Below, piece after piece: positions 8,989-17,992 of a stretch of 64,000 nucleotides of DNA. Each line of letters starts with the position of its first letter. The first letter of the stretch is position 1. The translations under genes and the position numbers were made by a program. This DNA is from Geomicrobium sp. JCM 19039. Lineage in GTDB: Bacteria > Bacillota > Bacilli > Bacillales > Marinococcaceae. Location: contig NZ_BAXB01000002.1 in NCBI RefSeq assembly GCF_000698145.1, positions 310,001 through 374,000 on the forward strand, given 5' to 3'. Below the pieces are notes generated by a model that saw only the letters and a list, made by a program, of their open reading frames with translations, was not told the DNA's origin and made no database searches.

Positions 8989-9604
8989 GAAGCTCATACT
9001 CCATCTCATGAAACCAATCATCCAGATGCGTTTCTTGATTGGGATGTTCAGCACGTTCAGCAGCTCGGATTCGGTTCACCGCTCCTCGATCTGTAAACCA
9101 TTCGTACTGCGCATCATTTCTCTCTGATTTCACAATCTCTTGGATGGCACGACTCATTTGCGCCTTATCCTCAGTTTCACTTTCTAAACCAATAAAAAAC
9201 CTGCCATTGATTTCAACAACATAGGCGCTGTATACAGAGTGAAGTTTTTCTAGTTTGTACTTAATATTCGCGGCATCTTCACCTGTATCCGGCTGTTCAA
9301 TGCTATCGTTCATTTGCTCAGCCTCATGCAACAGCGCATCAGGATGTGCATGCGAATTCGGCCTATCCTTAAACTTCCCTGTTTTTGCAGGAGTTAAACG
9401 GTTATTGTGCCATCCATAATCTCTTTGTGTCGGTTTGTTTGTATAATTATAGTATTCATCAGAACTTAAGTTCTCAACCATTTGATCTTCGTCTCGATTT
9501 GGATAGCGGTCTTGACTACTTTCTTCCATTGCATTTTCATTGCATGAGCTCATCAATACGAGCTGACCAAGCACGATCAATACTACTATGGCTTTCCTCT
9601 TCAT
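8960..9604 (-). CDS. Lipoprotein, YhcN/YlaJ-like (probable sporulation lipoprotein)
   Basis: A 214-residue protein with a signal peptide ending LMSSC (lipobox), so lipid-anchored. A disordered, charged segment (residues 25-100) precedes a domain with SAYVVEINGRFFIGLESE. That pattern resembles the YhcN/YlaJ spore lipoprotein domain, in which a valine-rich strand ending in a Gly precedes the helices. The similarity is by pattern only. It starts at ATG 9604 and has no operon partners. Confidence 0.5.
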   Translation of the reverse strand: MKRKAIVVLIVLGQLVLMSSCNENAMEESSQDRYPNRDEDQMVENLSSDEYYNYTNKPTQRDYGWHNNRLTPAKTGKFKDRPNSHAHPDALLHEAEQMNDSIEQPDTGEDAANIKYKLEKLHSVYSAYVVEINGRFFIGLESETEDKAQMSRAIQEIVKSERNDAQYEWFTDRGAVNRIRAAERAEHPNQETHLDDWFHEMEYELQKRGKGWLD

Positions 9605-9713
9605 AGTACGCGTACCTCCCTCTTACCGTTATTTTTCTCTGCTTTACTTGATTTATTGAAGGCAAATGTCGTCACTGTTTCCAATACGTAACAAAATGAT
9701 CATCGTTTACCCA

Positions 9714-9742
9714 TTGCATCGGGTGAGATCGTTTGTTAGTAT
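9714..9742 (+). promoter_or_regulatory. Candidate promoter for the lysine riboswitch and dapA
   Basis: TTGCAT (9714-9719), 17-base spacer, TAGTAT (9737-9742). Each hexamer matches 4 of 6 consensus bases. The predicted start near 9750 lies just before the riboswitch aptamer. Confidence 0.5.
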
Positions 9743-9764
9743 AAGGATATAAGTTTATACAAAC

Positions 9765-9950
9765 TTCTTCTGGGAGTAGAGGAGCAAAGATCATTAGTAA
9801 GTAAATGGAGAAACGTGAGTTTCTTTGAAGTTTACTGAAAGGGGAATTTGCCGAAGCTAAGGCATGCTCACGCAGTCAAGGCTGGTCTTACATTGAACAA
9901 ATGTATGGCTGTCATATAAGGACAACCTTATATGGAGGGCTATCTCACGC
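9765..9950 (+). ncRNA. Lysine riboswitch (L-box) aptamer
   Basis: The order of conserved blocks matches the L-box: AGAGGAGCAAAG, AGTAAG, TGGAGAAA, GGGGAATTTGCCGAAGC, GGCTGG, CATTGAACAAATGTATGGCT, GTCAT and GGAGGGCTATCTCACG. They correspond block for block to the lysC leader of B. subtilis. Paired flanks of the junction helices are visible, e.g. ATATAAGG/CCTTATAT. A terminator follows before dapA, so lysine binding should stop transcription of dapA. Confidence 0.93.
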
Positions 9951-9983
9951 ATGAAGTGCTTTTCTGTTTAGGAAGGTATTCAT

Positions 9984-10016
9984 GCAGCAATGAGATCTCT
10001 CATTGTTGCTTTTTTA
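9984..10016 (+). terminator. Riboswitch-controlled terminator upstream of dapA
   Basis: AGCAATGAGA / TCATTGTTGCT-type stem followed by TTTTTTATT. The same CAATGAGA hairpin ends the B. subtilis L-box expression platform. Confidence 0.88.
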
Positions 10017-10148
10017 TTGGCAGGCTGCCGCCCTTCCCAATCAAACAGCTGCACTTTCACTAGTGCAAGCACATATTATGTTTGTGTCAGGCCCCTCATG
10101 TTTTTTTAACAAACCTAGACTACAATTTATAAGCAGAGGGTGATATTC

Positions 10149-11034
10149 ATGGATTTTGGCCGAATTGTCACTGCGATGGTGACTCCATTTAATGAACAAG
10201 GACAGATTGATTACAACGATGTTACGAAGCTTGTGAATCACTTAGTCGGAAACGGAAGCGACTCACTGGTTGTTGCCGGTACGACAGGTGAATCCCCAAC
10301 ACTGTCCAAAGAAGAGAAAGTCTCTTTATTCAAACACGTGATTCGCATTGTTGACGGACGAATTCCGGTCATTGCCGGTACGGGCAGCAACAATACGAAT
10401 GCATCCATCGAATTAACGCAAGCAGCAGAAGAAGCTGGAGCAGACGGAATTATGCTCGTTACACCATACTATAATAAACCATCACAAGAAGGCATGTACC
10501 AGCATTTTAAAGCAATTGCTGAAACGACAGCTTTGCCAATCATGCTCTATAACGTACCCGGTCGGACGGTTGTCAGCCTCATGCCAGAGACAACAATTCG
10601 TCTTTCGCACCTACAATGTGGTCGCAATTAAAGAAGCGAGCGGAGATTTGGATGCAGCCTCAATGATTATTGAGAACTCCTCTGACGGCTTCGACTTGTA
10701 CGGTGGAGACGACAGCATGACATTACCGCTTCTCTCCATCGGTGCTAAAGGTGTTGTATCTGTTGCCGCCCACATTATTGGGAAGAACATGGCACAAATG
10801 GTTCAACAATTCTTAGATGGTAACAATACGACCGCAGCGAAGCAACACCGTGAATTGCTACCCATTATGAGTGCGATGTTTATGGCACCAAACCCAGTTC
10901 CGGTAAAAGCTGCACTAGAAATGCAAGGCATCATCTCAGGCGATGTACGTTTGCCTATGATTCGCCTTACTGACGATGAGAGCCATATGCTTTACAGCAT
11001 TTTGCAACCAAACGCCACATTTTATGTGAGCTAA
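10149..11034 (+). CDS. dapA: 4-hydroxy-tetrahydrodipicolinate synthase (one frame break)
   Basis: Condenses pyruvate with aspartate semialdehyde, the first committed step to diaminopimelate and lysine. Class I aldolase features are the start [13 protein letters not shown], the GTTGESPTL motif, the Tyr in [13 protein letters not shown], the catalytic Tyr in LYNVPGRT, and the Schiff-base Lys in [11 protein letters not shown]. The frame breaks at about 10605, after IRLSHL and before NVVAIKEAS; a one-base gain or two-base loss restores a 295-residue enzyme of normal length. ATG at 10149 follows AGAGGGTG. It is preceded by a lysine riboswitch and followed by its own terminator. Because dapA is normally essential, the break is probably a sequencing error. 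Confidence 0.93.
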
Positions 11035-11040
11035 TTTAAC

Positions 11041-11074
11041 GTAAAGAGCGACCATTCGGTCTGCTCTTTACTTT
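11041..11074 (+). terminator. Terminator of dapA
   Basis: GTAAAGAGC / GCTCTTTAC stem with a 12-base loop and TTTTG. Confidence 0.8.
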
Positions 11075-11087
11075 TGTGATTGGAGGG

Positions 11088-11336
11088 ATGGTCATTCTCC
11101 GCCAAATGGTTATTGCACCGATTCGCTTTTATCAAAAATTCATATCTCCTGCCACCCCGCCTACATGCCGATTCCAACCGACTTGTTCTCATTATGCATT
11201 GGAGTCGGTGCAAACACACGGTGTCGTTAAGGGACTACTCCTCGGCATCGTACGCATTCTAAAGTGCCACCCATTTCATCGCGGAGGATTTGATCCTGTC
11301 CCTCCAAAAAAAGAAAAAAAACGGCACTCTTCGTGA
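11088..11336 (+). CDS. yidD: YidD-family membrane protein insertion efficiency factor
   Basis: Small basic protein that aids YidC-dependent membrane insertion. Family signature: [27 protein letters not shown], and [15 protein letters not shown]. About 82 residues, the normal length. The start is uncertain: GGAGGG (11082-11087) touches the ATG at 11088. An ATT at 11094 has ideal spacing and would align best with the family N terminus. The C terminus is a Lys-rich tail that runs into the terminator stem. It is separated from rnpA/yidC, its usual partners in many bacteria. Confidence 0.88.
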   Translation: MVILRQMVIAPIRFYQKFISPATPPTCRFQPTCSHYALESVQTHGVVKGLLLGIVRILKCHPFHRGGFDPVPPKKEKKRHSS

Positions 11337-11348
11337 GTGCCGTTTGTA
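11313..11348 (-). terminator. Terminator of the doeA-like operon, overlapping the yidD stop codon
   Basis: ACGGCACTC / GAGTGCCGT stem. On the minus strand it is followed by eight T residues; on the plus strand it overlaps the last codons of yidD and has only a weak T-run. Confidence 0.8.
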
Positions 11349-11360
11349 TTAATGAATGGA

Positions 11361-12529
11361 CTACAACGGTTTTTCAAACACATCACGGTTAAATGACGTA
11401 AGTGTTTCAACCCCCGAGTCCGTAATTAATACGGATTCCGTAATCTCTACACCGAAGTCATCAAACCAAATGCCGGGCATAAGATGAAACGTCATGCCTG
11501 GTTCTAAAAGGATCGATCCCCTTTTCGAAAACTGATTGTATGCTCTCCCCAATCTGGAGGATAACTTAGGCCAATTGAATAGCCTAACCGCGATGCTTTA
11601 ATGAATCCGTGCTTACCAATTGATGTACGCCAAACTTCTTCCACCTGTTCTGCGGTTACACCTGGTTTCATTTGCGCCAACGTTTCGCTAATGCCTTCGG
11701 TAACCACTTTCCCTACTTCTCTTACAGATTCAGGTGCTTTTCCTAGAGACATCGTTCGTGCCAGTGGTGTATGATACCGCTGATAACAGCCAGCGATTTC
11801 CAATGTTAGAAAATCGCCTTCAACGTACTTTCTATCTGTCCACGTTAAGTGAGGGCTTGCCGTGTTTTTCCCTGTCGGTAGCATCGGAACGATCGACGTG
11901 TAATCTCCACCGAACTCTTTTGTTCCACTCACTTGAGCGTGATAGATGGCGGCAGCCACATCATTTTCCCTAACACCAACATTTACCGTATCATAAGCCG
12001 ATTGCATTGCATTTTCTACGATTTTCGCTGCTTTTCGCATGTATCGAATTTCTTCATCGCTTTTGATCACGCGAACCCAATTGACAATCGTGCTCGTATT
12101 TTTAAACTCCGCATCCGGTAAACCGTACGTGATGCGTTCATGACACATCGCTGTGTAATAGAACGCATCCATTTCTACACCAATTTTTCGTTGGCCTTGA
12201 CCGAGGTCAGTAAGAATGTTGGCGACAAAATCCATCGGGTGTCTGATGGTCGATTGTACGAACTCATCCGGATAAGGAATAATTCTCCGTTGGTCAAGCC
12301 ACGTCGTCGTGCGAGCACTATGAGCATCCATTTCCCGTCCAATCCAAATCGGTTCTTCCTCATCTATTAACACGAGTACTACTTGGTGGACGTAAAAACT
12401 CCACGCATTGTATCCCGTTAAATAACAAAGGTTTGATGGATTGGATAGTATTAGTACTTCAACGCCATATTCGAGCATTTTCTGCTTTGTTTTATTCATT
12501 CTGAGTTGATACTCTTCTCTAGGAAACAT
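11361..12529 (-). CDS. doeA: M24-family creatinase-like hydrolase, probable ectoine hydrolase DoeA (one frame break)
   Basis: Pita-bread-fold hydrolase of about 389 residues. It matches the ectoine hydrolase pattern rather than Xaa-Pro peptidases: the N-terminal domain has LTGYNAWSFYVHQVV, WIGREMDAHSARTTTW and VQSTIRHPMDF; the C-terminal domain has NWVRVIKSDEEIRYMRKAA, GYSIGLSYPPDWGEHT and MTFHLMPGIWFDDFG then VEITESVLI. The metal ligands of true M24 peptidases are lost, e.g. the EPG glutamate region reads LMPG and the Asp pair reads LEIAG and HTPLART, as expected for a creatinase-like hydrolase. DoeA opens ectoine to N-acetyl-diaminobutyrate. The frame breaks at about 11520. It is last of a four-gene operon, 43 bases after the aldehyde dehydrogenase. 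Function is inferred from family pattern. Confidence 0.72.
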
Positions 12530-12572
12530 AATTGGCCAGCACTCCTACTTCGTTGTGGAATTCGTGTAAAAG

Positions 12573-14016
12573 CTATTCTTCAATTTCTGTGAAGCAGACG
12601 ACTCTTGGTTCTGTCATTTCATGGAGTGCAGACAGAACCCCTTCGCGACCTAGACCTGATCCTTTTGTCCCACCAAAAGGCATGGCGTCAATTCTAAAAT
12701 CACTGCTGTCATTCACCATCACGCCACCAACATGTAATTTTTGAATGGCGTAATGTGCGTTCGATAAAGATGCCGTGAAAATACCGGCTTGCAGTCCATA
12801 GTTCACATCATTCGCGACTCTTACTGCTTCTTTTAGGCTTTGAAATGATTCAATCATTGCAATCGGTCCAAAAATCTCTTCCTTATACAACAGTGTATCT
12901 TTCGGCACATCGGTGAGCAATGTTGGCTCTAAATAGTTTCCATGTAACACGCCTCCACATAAAAGGCGAGCGCCTTTGTCGATCGCTTCATCAATGCGGT
13001 GAATCATTCGCTCTGCTTCTTTTTCATTGATTAACGGACCGACATCATCGGTTTCACGCATCTTGTCTCCAAATGCTAGTCGAGATGTATGTTCGATCAC
13101 TTGTTCAGTGAATATGTCGAATACATCCTCATGCACAATCATGCGCTGAACACCTAAGCAATTCTGACCAGCTGATGCGAAAGCGCCGTCACAGCTGCCT
13201 TTGCAGCAACACCGATGTTCGCATCTTTACAAACAATAAGCGGGGAATTGGCCCCTAATTCCATCCCTATTTTCTTTAGCCCGGCTTGCTTTGCTAACGT
13301 TTCCCCCGTTTTAAGTCCACCGGTGAAACTAATTAAACGAACATCAGGATGTGCAATCATCGGAGGAATCACTTCACTCCCCCGACCTGTAACGACGTTT
13401 AATACATGATCTGGAAGCCCAGACTCTTGAAATTTCTTCGTTAACCAAAGGCTGAAAGTGGAGTTTCTGTCGCCGGTTTTAACACAACAGCGTTCCCTCC
13501 TGCAATCGCTGGACCAATTTTGTGTGCGACGAGGTTAAGTGGGTCATTAAATGGTGTGATCGCACCGACGATCCCGATCGGAAACATGAATGTATACCCA
13601 TGCCGATGAGCATTTCCAGGCATCTGATCGAAATTTACTGTAGACCCGGTTAACCTTCTTGCCTCTTCAGCACAAATTTGCAACGTTTCTGCCGCTCTTC
13701 GCGCTTCTTTACGGGCTTCAGTTATCGTCTTAATGCCTTCAGATGCAATGATTTCTGCGATATCTTCACGCTCTTCAAGAATGAGGCGAGACACATTCAT
13801 AAGAATGTCCATACGTTCACGCACGGTAAGCGCTGCTGCAATCTCTCGACCGAGTACAGCGGACTGCAACGCTTCCACCATGTCTTCTTTCTGTCCATTC
13901 GGCACATACCCGATCGTCACTCGTTTACCTGGGTCTTGTACTTCAATCATCTCGGTTTTTTGTTTCCACTCGCCTGAAATAAACATCGCTTGGTCTTTTT
14001 CATTAATTCCGATCAT
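12573..14016 (-). CDS. NAD(P)-dependent aldehyde dehydrogenase, candidate aspartate-semialdehyde dehydrogenase DoeC (two frame breaks)
   Basis: Oxidises an aldehyde to an acid; about 480 residues. Visible motifs: GAITPFNDPLNLVAHK, cofactor Lys in NAVVLKPATETP, FTGGLKTGE, general-base Glu in MELGANSPL, nucleophile Cys in ASAGQNCLGVQRM once a frame break at about 13185 is repaired, EEIFGPI, and MPFGGTKGSGLGREG. A second break lies at about 13432. The overall pattern is nearest to lactaldehyde and phosphonoacetaldehyde dehydrogenases. In ectoine catabolism DoeC oxidises aspartate semialdehyde to aspartate; assigning that role here rests on the adjacent doeA-like and hom genes. ATG at 14016 has AGGGGTG upstream; it is 30 bases after hom. 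Confidence 0.75.
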
Positions 14017-14046
14017 TTCTTACACCCCTAACCTATTAGAATTCAA

Positions 14047-15074
14047 TTATCGGATAGACAAAATGTCAATGAGTACAGCAAATCCAGTCTCCGTAATTCC
14101 CGCTCCTGCACCAATAAGTGTTACATTTCCAGACAAATCGCACTGATACGTTACCGCATTCATCGGTCCATTAATTTGCGCTAAAGGATCATCTGCGGTA
14201 AGTAATTTCGGCTCCACTCGAGCTGTTACGACGTTACCATCGTTTTCTACAACACCGAGAAGTTTCCACACTTGGTTTGAATCTTTTGCCTTCTTAAAAT
14301 CTTCTCGTGTGAGTTTCGTGATGCCAGTGCAAGGAACGTCATGTCGCGTAAGGCTGGCACCGAGTAGAACATTCGCTAAAATGACGACCTTTCCTTGAAC
14401 ATCATACCCTTCAACGTCGTTCGTTGGATCGGCTTCGGCATACCCTTTTTGTTTCGCAATATCAAGGCTGTCCTCATAGCTCATGCCACTCGCCATGTCT
14501 GTAAGCATACTGTTTGTCGTACCGTTTAATATGCCTTCGATGCGTGTAATCGTATTTCCTTTCAGTGTCATAAGTGGCATACGAAGCGCAGGCGTACCAC
14601 TCATAACGGTTCCTTCAAATAGAAATTCAACCCCTTTTTTATCTGCGGCTTCTTTCAGTTGTTGATAGGCTTTAACGATGGGGCCTTTGTTCGTCATCAC
14701 CACGTGTTTCCCCGCTTCAATTGCTGTTTTACAATGAGTGATGGCGGGCTCTCCAGTCAAAACATCGGTAAATGTTAGCTCAACGATAACGTCAGCATTC
14801 GTGTTTTCGATTGTTTTCACTGCATCCCAATCGGGTTTTATTGCCTTTTGATTCTTATAGTGTTCGAGTGTTCCATCAACGTCTAAACTTTTGAATACTC
14901 CCGCCATATCGAGCCCATTCTCATCGTGTAATGTGCCTTTGTATAAATCGTTAATCGACACGATCTCAATGTCCTGATGATGTTGACTGATTAGCTGTTC
15001 TTGTTTCTCGGCTAACAGCTTGGCGAAGCTTGACCGACTCCACCAAAACCAATAATCGCAACTTTTTTCTTCAT
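14047..15074 (-). CDS. hom: Homoserine dehydrogenase, short form without ACT domain (one frame break)
   Basis: Interconverts aspartate semialdehyde and homoserine with NAD(P). The nucleotide-binding start is KKKVAIIGFGGVGQ, and the catalytic part contains MTNKGPIV, GTVMSGTPALR, ILNGTTNSMLTDM and YAEADPTNDVEGYD. About 342 residues; the usual Bacillus enzyme of about 430 residues has a C-terminal ACT regulatory domain that is missing here, so threonine feedback through ACT is not expected. ATG at 15074 has AGGAG 7 bases upstream. The frame breaks at about 15030 (one G lost in GGTCAAGGC). It lies 13 bases after the PLP enzyme and 30 before the aldehyde dehydrogenase, in one operon. Confidence 0.88.
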
Positions 15075-15087
15075 GAGCACTCTCCTG

Positions 15088-16280
15088 TTATTGAGTTACT
15101 GTAATGGCTTTCATCGCTTCTTCAAGATCTGCTTTTAAATCTTCAAAGTCTTCAATGCCTGCAGAGTACCGAATGAGCCGTCAGGGATGCCAAGCGCTTT
15201 TCTCTCCTCTGGCGAAGATTCAACATGACTCGTTGTTCTTGCTGGTCCAACCGTTGTTTCGACTGCACCAAGATTTGCCGCACGATTGGCAAATTTCAAT
15301 TTCGGGAGCATCTCTTTGACCGCATCCATTCCACCGTGTAATGAAAAACTAAACATACCGCCAAATCCTCGCATCTGTTGTTTGGCAATATCATGGTTTG
15401 CATGATCGGTAAGCCCAGGGTAATACACCGATTCTACGAGTGGATGCGCTTTTAAATATTCCGCTAATTTCCCTGCGTTTTCTGTTTGTTTCCATACGCG
15501 CAAATGAAGAGTCTTCATGCCTCTTATGAGTAAATAAGCAGCCATCGGGTCCATCGTTGCCCCGTTAATTTCTCGGTAATGGTACACCCGGTCAACGAGC
15601 ACTTCATCCCCGCATAACACTCCGCCAAGTGCATCAGCGTGACCACCTAGAAACTTCGTAGCAGAGTGAATGACAAGGTCAGCCCCAAGTTGCAGTGGGT
15701 TTTGTAACACTGGCGTCGCGAATGTATTGTCAACAACGACAAGAGCTCCTGCTTCTTTTGCAGCTTCGGCAATTTTCTCAATATCTGTAATCTTTACTGT
15801 CGGATTCGTCGGTGTCTCAAGATACACGACTTGGCAACCTTTTTTTATTTCTTCAATCATCTCATCGTGATTGCCTGTTTCACACAAAGTGATATCAATA
15901 TCTAGACGTGGGAGAAACTCACTAAAGATCTTGTTTGTGCCTCCGTACGTATCTTTAATGCTTACAATGCGGTCTCCAGGCGTCAAAAACGTAAGCAGCG
16001 TATTGCTAATTGCGGCCATACCTGTTGAAAAGCTCGTTGCAGCCTCTGCGCCTTCGAGCTGTTTCACTTTGTCTTCAAAGCTTGCGACGGTTGGGTTTGT
16101 ATTGCGACCATAGATATGACCTTCCGCGTTTCCAACCGCCACTTCATACCAATAATCAAGATCGTCGTACGTGTACGCAACACTGTGTACGACCGGCACT
16201 TGACTCGCGCCGTGTACCCGATACTTTTCTTCTCCTGCCCATACCGTTTCCGTTGCAAATGATGGTTGTTTACGTGTCAT
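15088..16280 (-). CDS. Cystathionine gamma-synthase/lyase family PLP enzyme (one frame break)
   Basis: Cys/Met-metabolism PLP enzyme of about 397 residues. It shows YGRNTNPTVASFEDKVKQLE, the phosphate-binding FSTGMAAISNTL, YLETPTNPTVKI, VVVDNTFATP, and the PLP Lys in SATKFLGGHADALGG. These features are shared by MetB/MetI, MetC, cystathionine gamma-lyase and methionine gamma-lyase, so the exact reaction is not decidable from sequence. The frame breaks at about 15178; repair gives the family ending LIRYSAGIEDFEDLKADL. The ATG at 16280 has GAGGAG at good spacing; a GTG three codons earlier lacks one. It is first gene of the operon with hom, an aldehyde dehydrogenase and a doeA-like gene. Confidence 0.85.
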
Positions 16281-16343
16281 TCTATCCACTCCTCAATTCA
16301 TCAAACGATTTAACTCATTGAAAATTCGGACGAAAAGAAGCTA

Positions 16344-16394
16344 AAAAAAGCGTAAGAAAAGAGGAAGACAGAAGTGTCACCTCTTTGGTCTTAC
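16344..16394 (-). terminator. Terminator of kapB
   Basis: On the minus strand GTAAGA..AAAGAGG pairs with CCTCTTT..TCTTAC and is followed by GCTTTTTTT. It lies between kapB and the operon that starts at 16280, leaving only about 60 bases for that operon's promoter. Confidence 0.7.
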
Positions 16395-16413
16395 CCATCT
16401 ATAAAGTTTCTCT

Positions 16414-16799
16414 TTACTTACTGTACCTTACTTTTAGTTCTTCTAAACTCTTTAGCGCTTCCTCCCCAAATGAATCATTTCGTTCTTTCATTCGGGCAAT
16501 CTCATCATCAACAGCGGATTGCAAACTATGCTCATAAGAAGGCAGGTCATCGGTAAACGATTTTACTGTGACCGTGGCACCCACGCTTTCTCTTTATGAG
16601 CAAGTGCATTGCGTTGATGAAACAAAGGGACATCGGTGGCGAACCCTTGATGGAGGTCACCTTGCAGTGGGTGCTTGATGACCGCTTCAACTTGAAGTAG
16701 CGTTTGGTCGCGCCTCTCTTCCATAGGCGTACCTGCATAGACACCTGTTTTATACTTTCCGATTACGTACACCAGATCACTCCCTTCAGAACAACTCAT
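16414..16799 (-). CDS. kapB: Kinase-associated lipoprotein B family protein KapB (one frame break)
   Basis: KapB is needed for KinB input to the sporulation phosphorelay in B. subtilis. Family pattern: GKYKTGVYAG, VEAVIKHPLQGDLHQG, DVPLFHQRNALAHKEKAWVP. After a frame break at about 16575 it continues SFTDDLPSYEHSLQSAVDDE and ends in LEELKVRYSK. About 128 residues, the normal size. ATG at 16799 aligns best with B. subtilis KapB although its ribosome site is weak; a GTG ten codons on has GGGAG upstream. kinB is not in the window. Confidence 0.85.
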
Positions 16800-16965
16800 C
16801 TCTTGATGACTTTTTTACCGTAATTTCACTTCTATCATACGTGATGACATGAGCATTGTTCAAGATGTTAATAAAAAAATGCATAAAATGTTTTCGTTTT
16901 GACATCCTAAGCATCAGGAGCATCCGGTTAATACGGTATGTGAAATTATGAAAGGCCGTGCGCTT

Positions 16966-17919
16966 ATGCAATTGTTTATCCAACGTCTCTCTAACCGAAC
17001 CATCAAATCACTGATTAGTATCGCCGTTTGCGTTGTGCTCTGTCGTGCATTGCACTTACCCCCAGGGTATGCCGTCATTACAACGTGTTTAGCTTTAGAG
17101 GCTACGAGTCTTGATGCAGTTCGAAACGGGGCTGTCCGTTTAGGCTCTGCCCTTGTCGGAGTGTCGTTTGCTCTCTTTTTCTACTACTCCCTCGGTGCCC
17201 ATCCATTTTGGTACTTGTTTGCGATTAGTGTTTTACTTCTCTGTACGATGCAGTTGCAAGTGAATAAGCGCACCCTCATTGCTTCGATCTCTTTATTTGC
17301 GATGATGCCAACGATGTTTGATCAACATATTGATGATTACAGTGTACGCGTGATGAGCTCAATGATCGGCATTATGATTTCAACAGTCGTAAACATCTTT
17401 GTACTTCCAAATAATTTCATGCCCGAGCTAAAAAAACGCCATGATCGACTTTTTCAAGAACTCAAAGCGCTACCGTCTTTGTATGTAAACGGGAAACATC
17501 CGTATGCGAGAGAAAAAAACCGGACGAAACTTTTGAAGAGCGTCCAAGAGTTCGAACGAATGGCAACGTTGCAACGAAAACAATGGCAACTTCGTCCCCC
17601 TGAAAAAAGTGAGATGAGAAAATTACTCTATTTTTCTCATCAGCAACGCCAAGTGAGAGACCTTGTGCTTGAACTTTCACAACGAGCAGGAGCGAAGACG
17701 GCTCCGTACTTAATTCAGTTTGCAGCTAACGTTCCAAAGCATTTGCATAAACTTTCTAAAGATGAACGCGGACAGGTAATCCAATGGTTACTGCGAAAAG
17801 AGAGTTCCATTCCCCCCGCTTACTTGAACGATTACCACCTTATCATGCGCACATTATTTCTATTGGAGAGAACGGCCGTGTTCTCGAAGCAATCCGCCGA
17901 GCGTAGACAAGCGGGTTGA
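16966..17919 (+). CDS. Aromatic acid exporter (FUSC/ArAE)-family membrane protein
   Basis: A 318-residue membrane protein with a hydrophobic N-terminal half of about four to six helices (e.g. SLISIAVCVVLCRALHL, LLLCTMQLQVN, FAMMPTMFD, IGIMISTVVNIFVLP) and a charged cytoplasmic C-terminal half. This layout and the early PPGYAVITTCLALE with SLDAVRNGAVRL are typical of the ArAE_1/YgaE-type family of Bacillus. Transport of aromatic acids is a family-level inference. The ATG at 16966 has AAAGG about 10 bases upstream; an ATG at 16948 in frame has none. It converges on gltD, sharing the palindrome at 17941-17976. Confidence 0.75.
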   Translation: MQLFIQRLSNRTIKSLISIAVCVVLCRALHLPPGYAVITTCLALEATSLDAVRNGAVRLGSALVGVSFALFFYYSLGAHPFWYLFAISVLLLCTMQLQVNKRTLIASISLFAMMPTMFDQHIDDYSVRVMSSMIGIMISTVVNIFVLPNNFMPELKKRHDRLFQELKALPSLYVNGKHPYAREKNRTKLLKSVQEFERMATLQRKQWQLRPPEKSEMRKLLYFSHQQRQVRDLVLELSQRAGAKTAPYLIQFAANVPKHLHKLSKDERGQVIQWLLRKESSIPPAYLNDYHLIMRTLFLLERTAVFSKQSAERRQAG

Positions 17920-17940
17920 AAAAAGTTGGGTAGAGAACGA

Positions 17941-17976
17941 ACCGAAGACGAGGAGGGTACCCTCCTCGTCTTCGGT
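17941..17976. terminator. 36-base perfect palindrome between convergent genes, terminator-like
   Basis: ACCGAAGACGAGGAGGGT and ACCCTCCTCGTCTTCGGT are perfect 18-bp arms with no unpaired loop. It lies 22 bases after one stop codon and 17 bases before the other (gltD). There is no T-run on either strand, so termination would not be of the standard kind. Confidence 0.55.
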
Positions 17977-17992
17977 GTCGTTGCCTACCGTT

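Noticed and set aside
10149-11034. dapA as a true pseudogene
   Set aside because: It retains the riboswitch, all catalytic residues and terminator, and similar breaks affect many housekeeping genes.
11076-11087. GTG at 11076 as the yidD start
   Set aside because: No ribosome site upstream and it would place GGAGGG inside the coding region.
16290-16400. SAM riboswitch or attenuator before the MetB-type gene
   Set aside because: No S-box sequence; the hairpin is explained as the kapB terminator.
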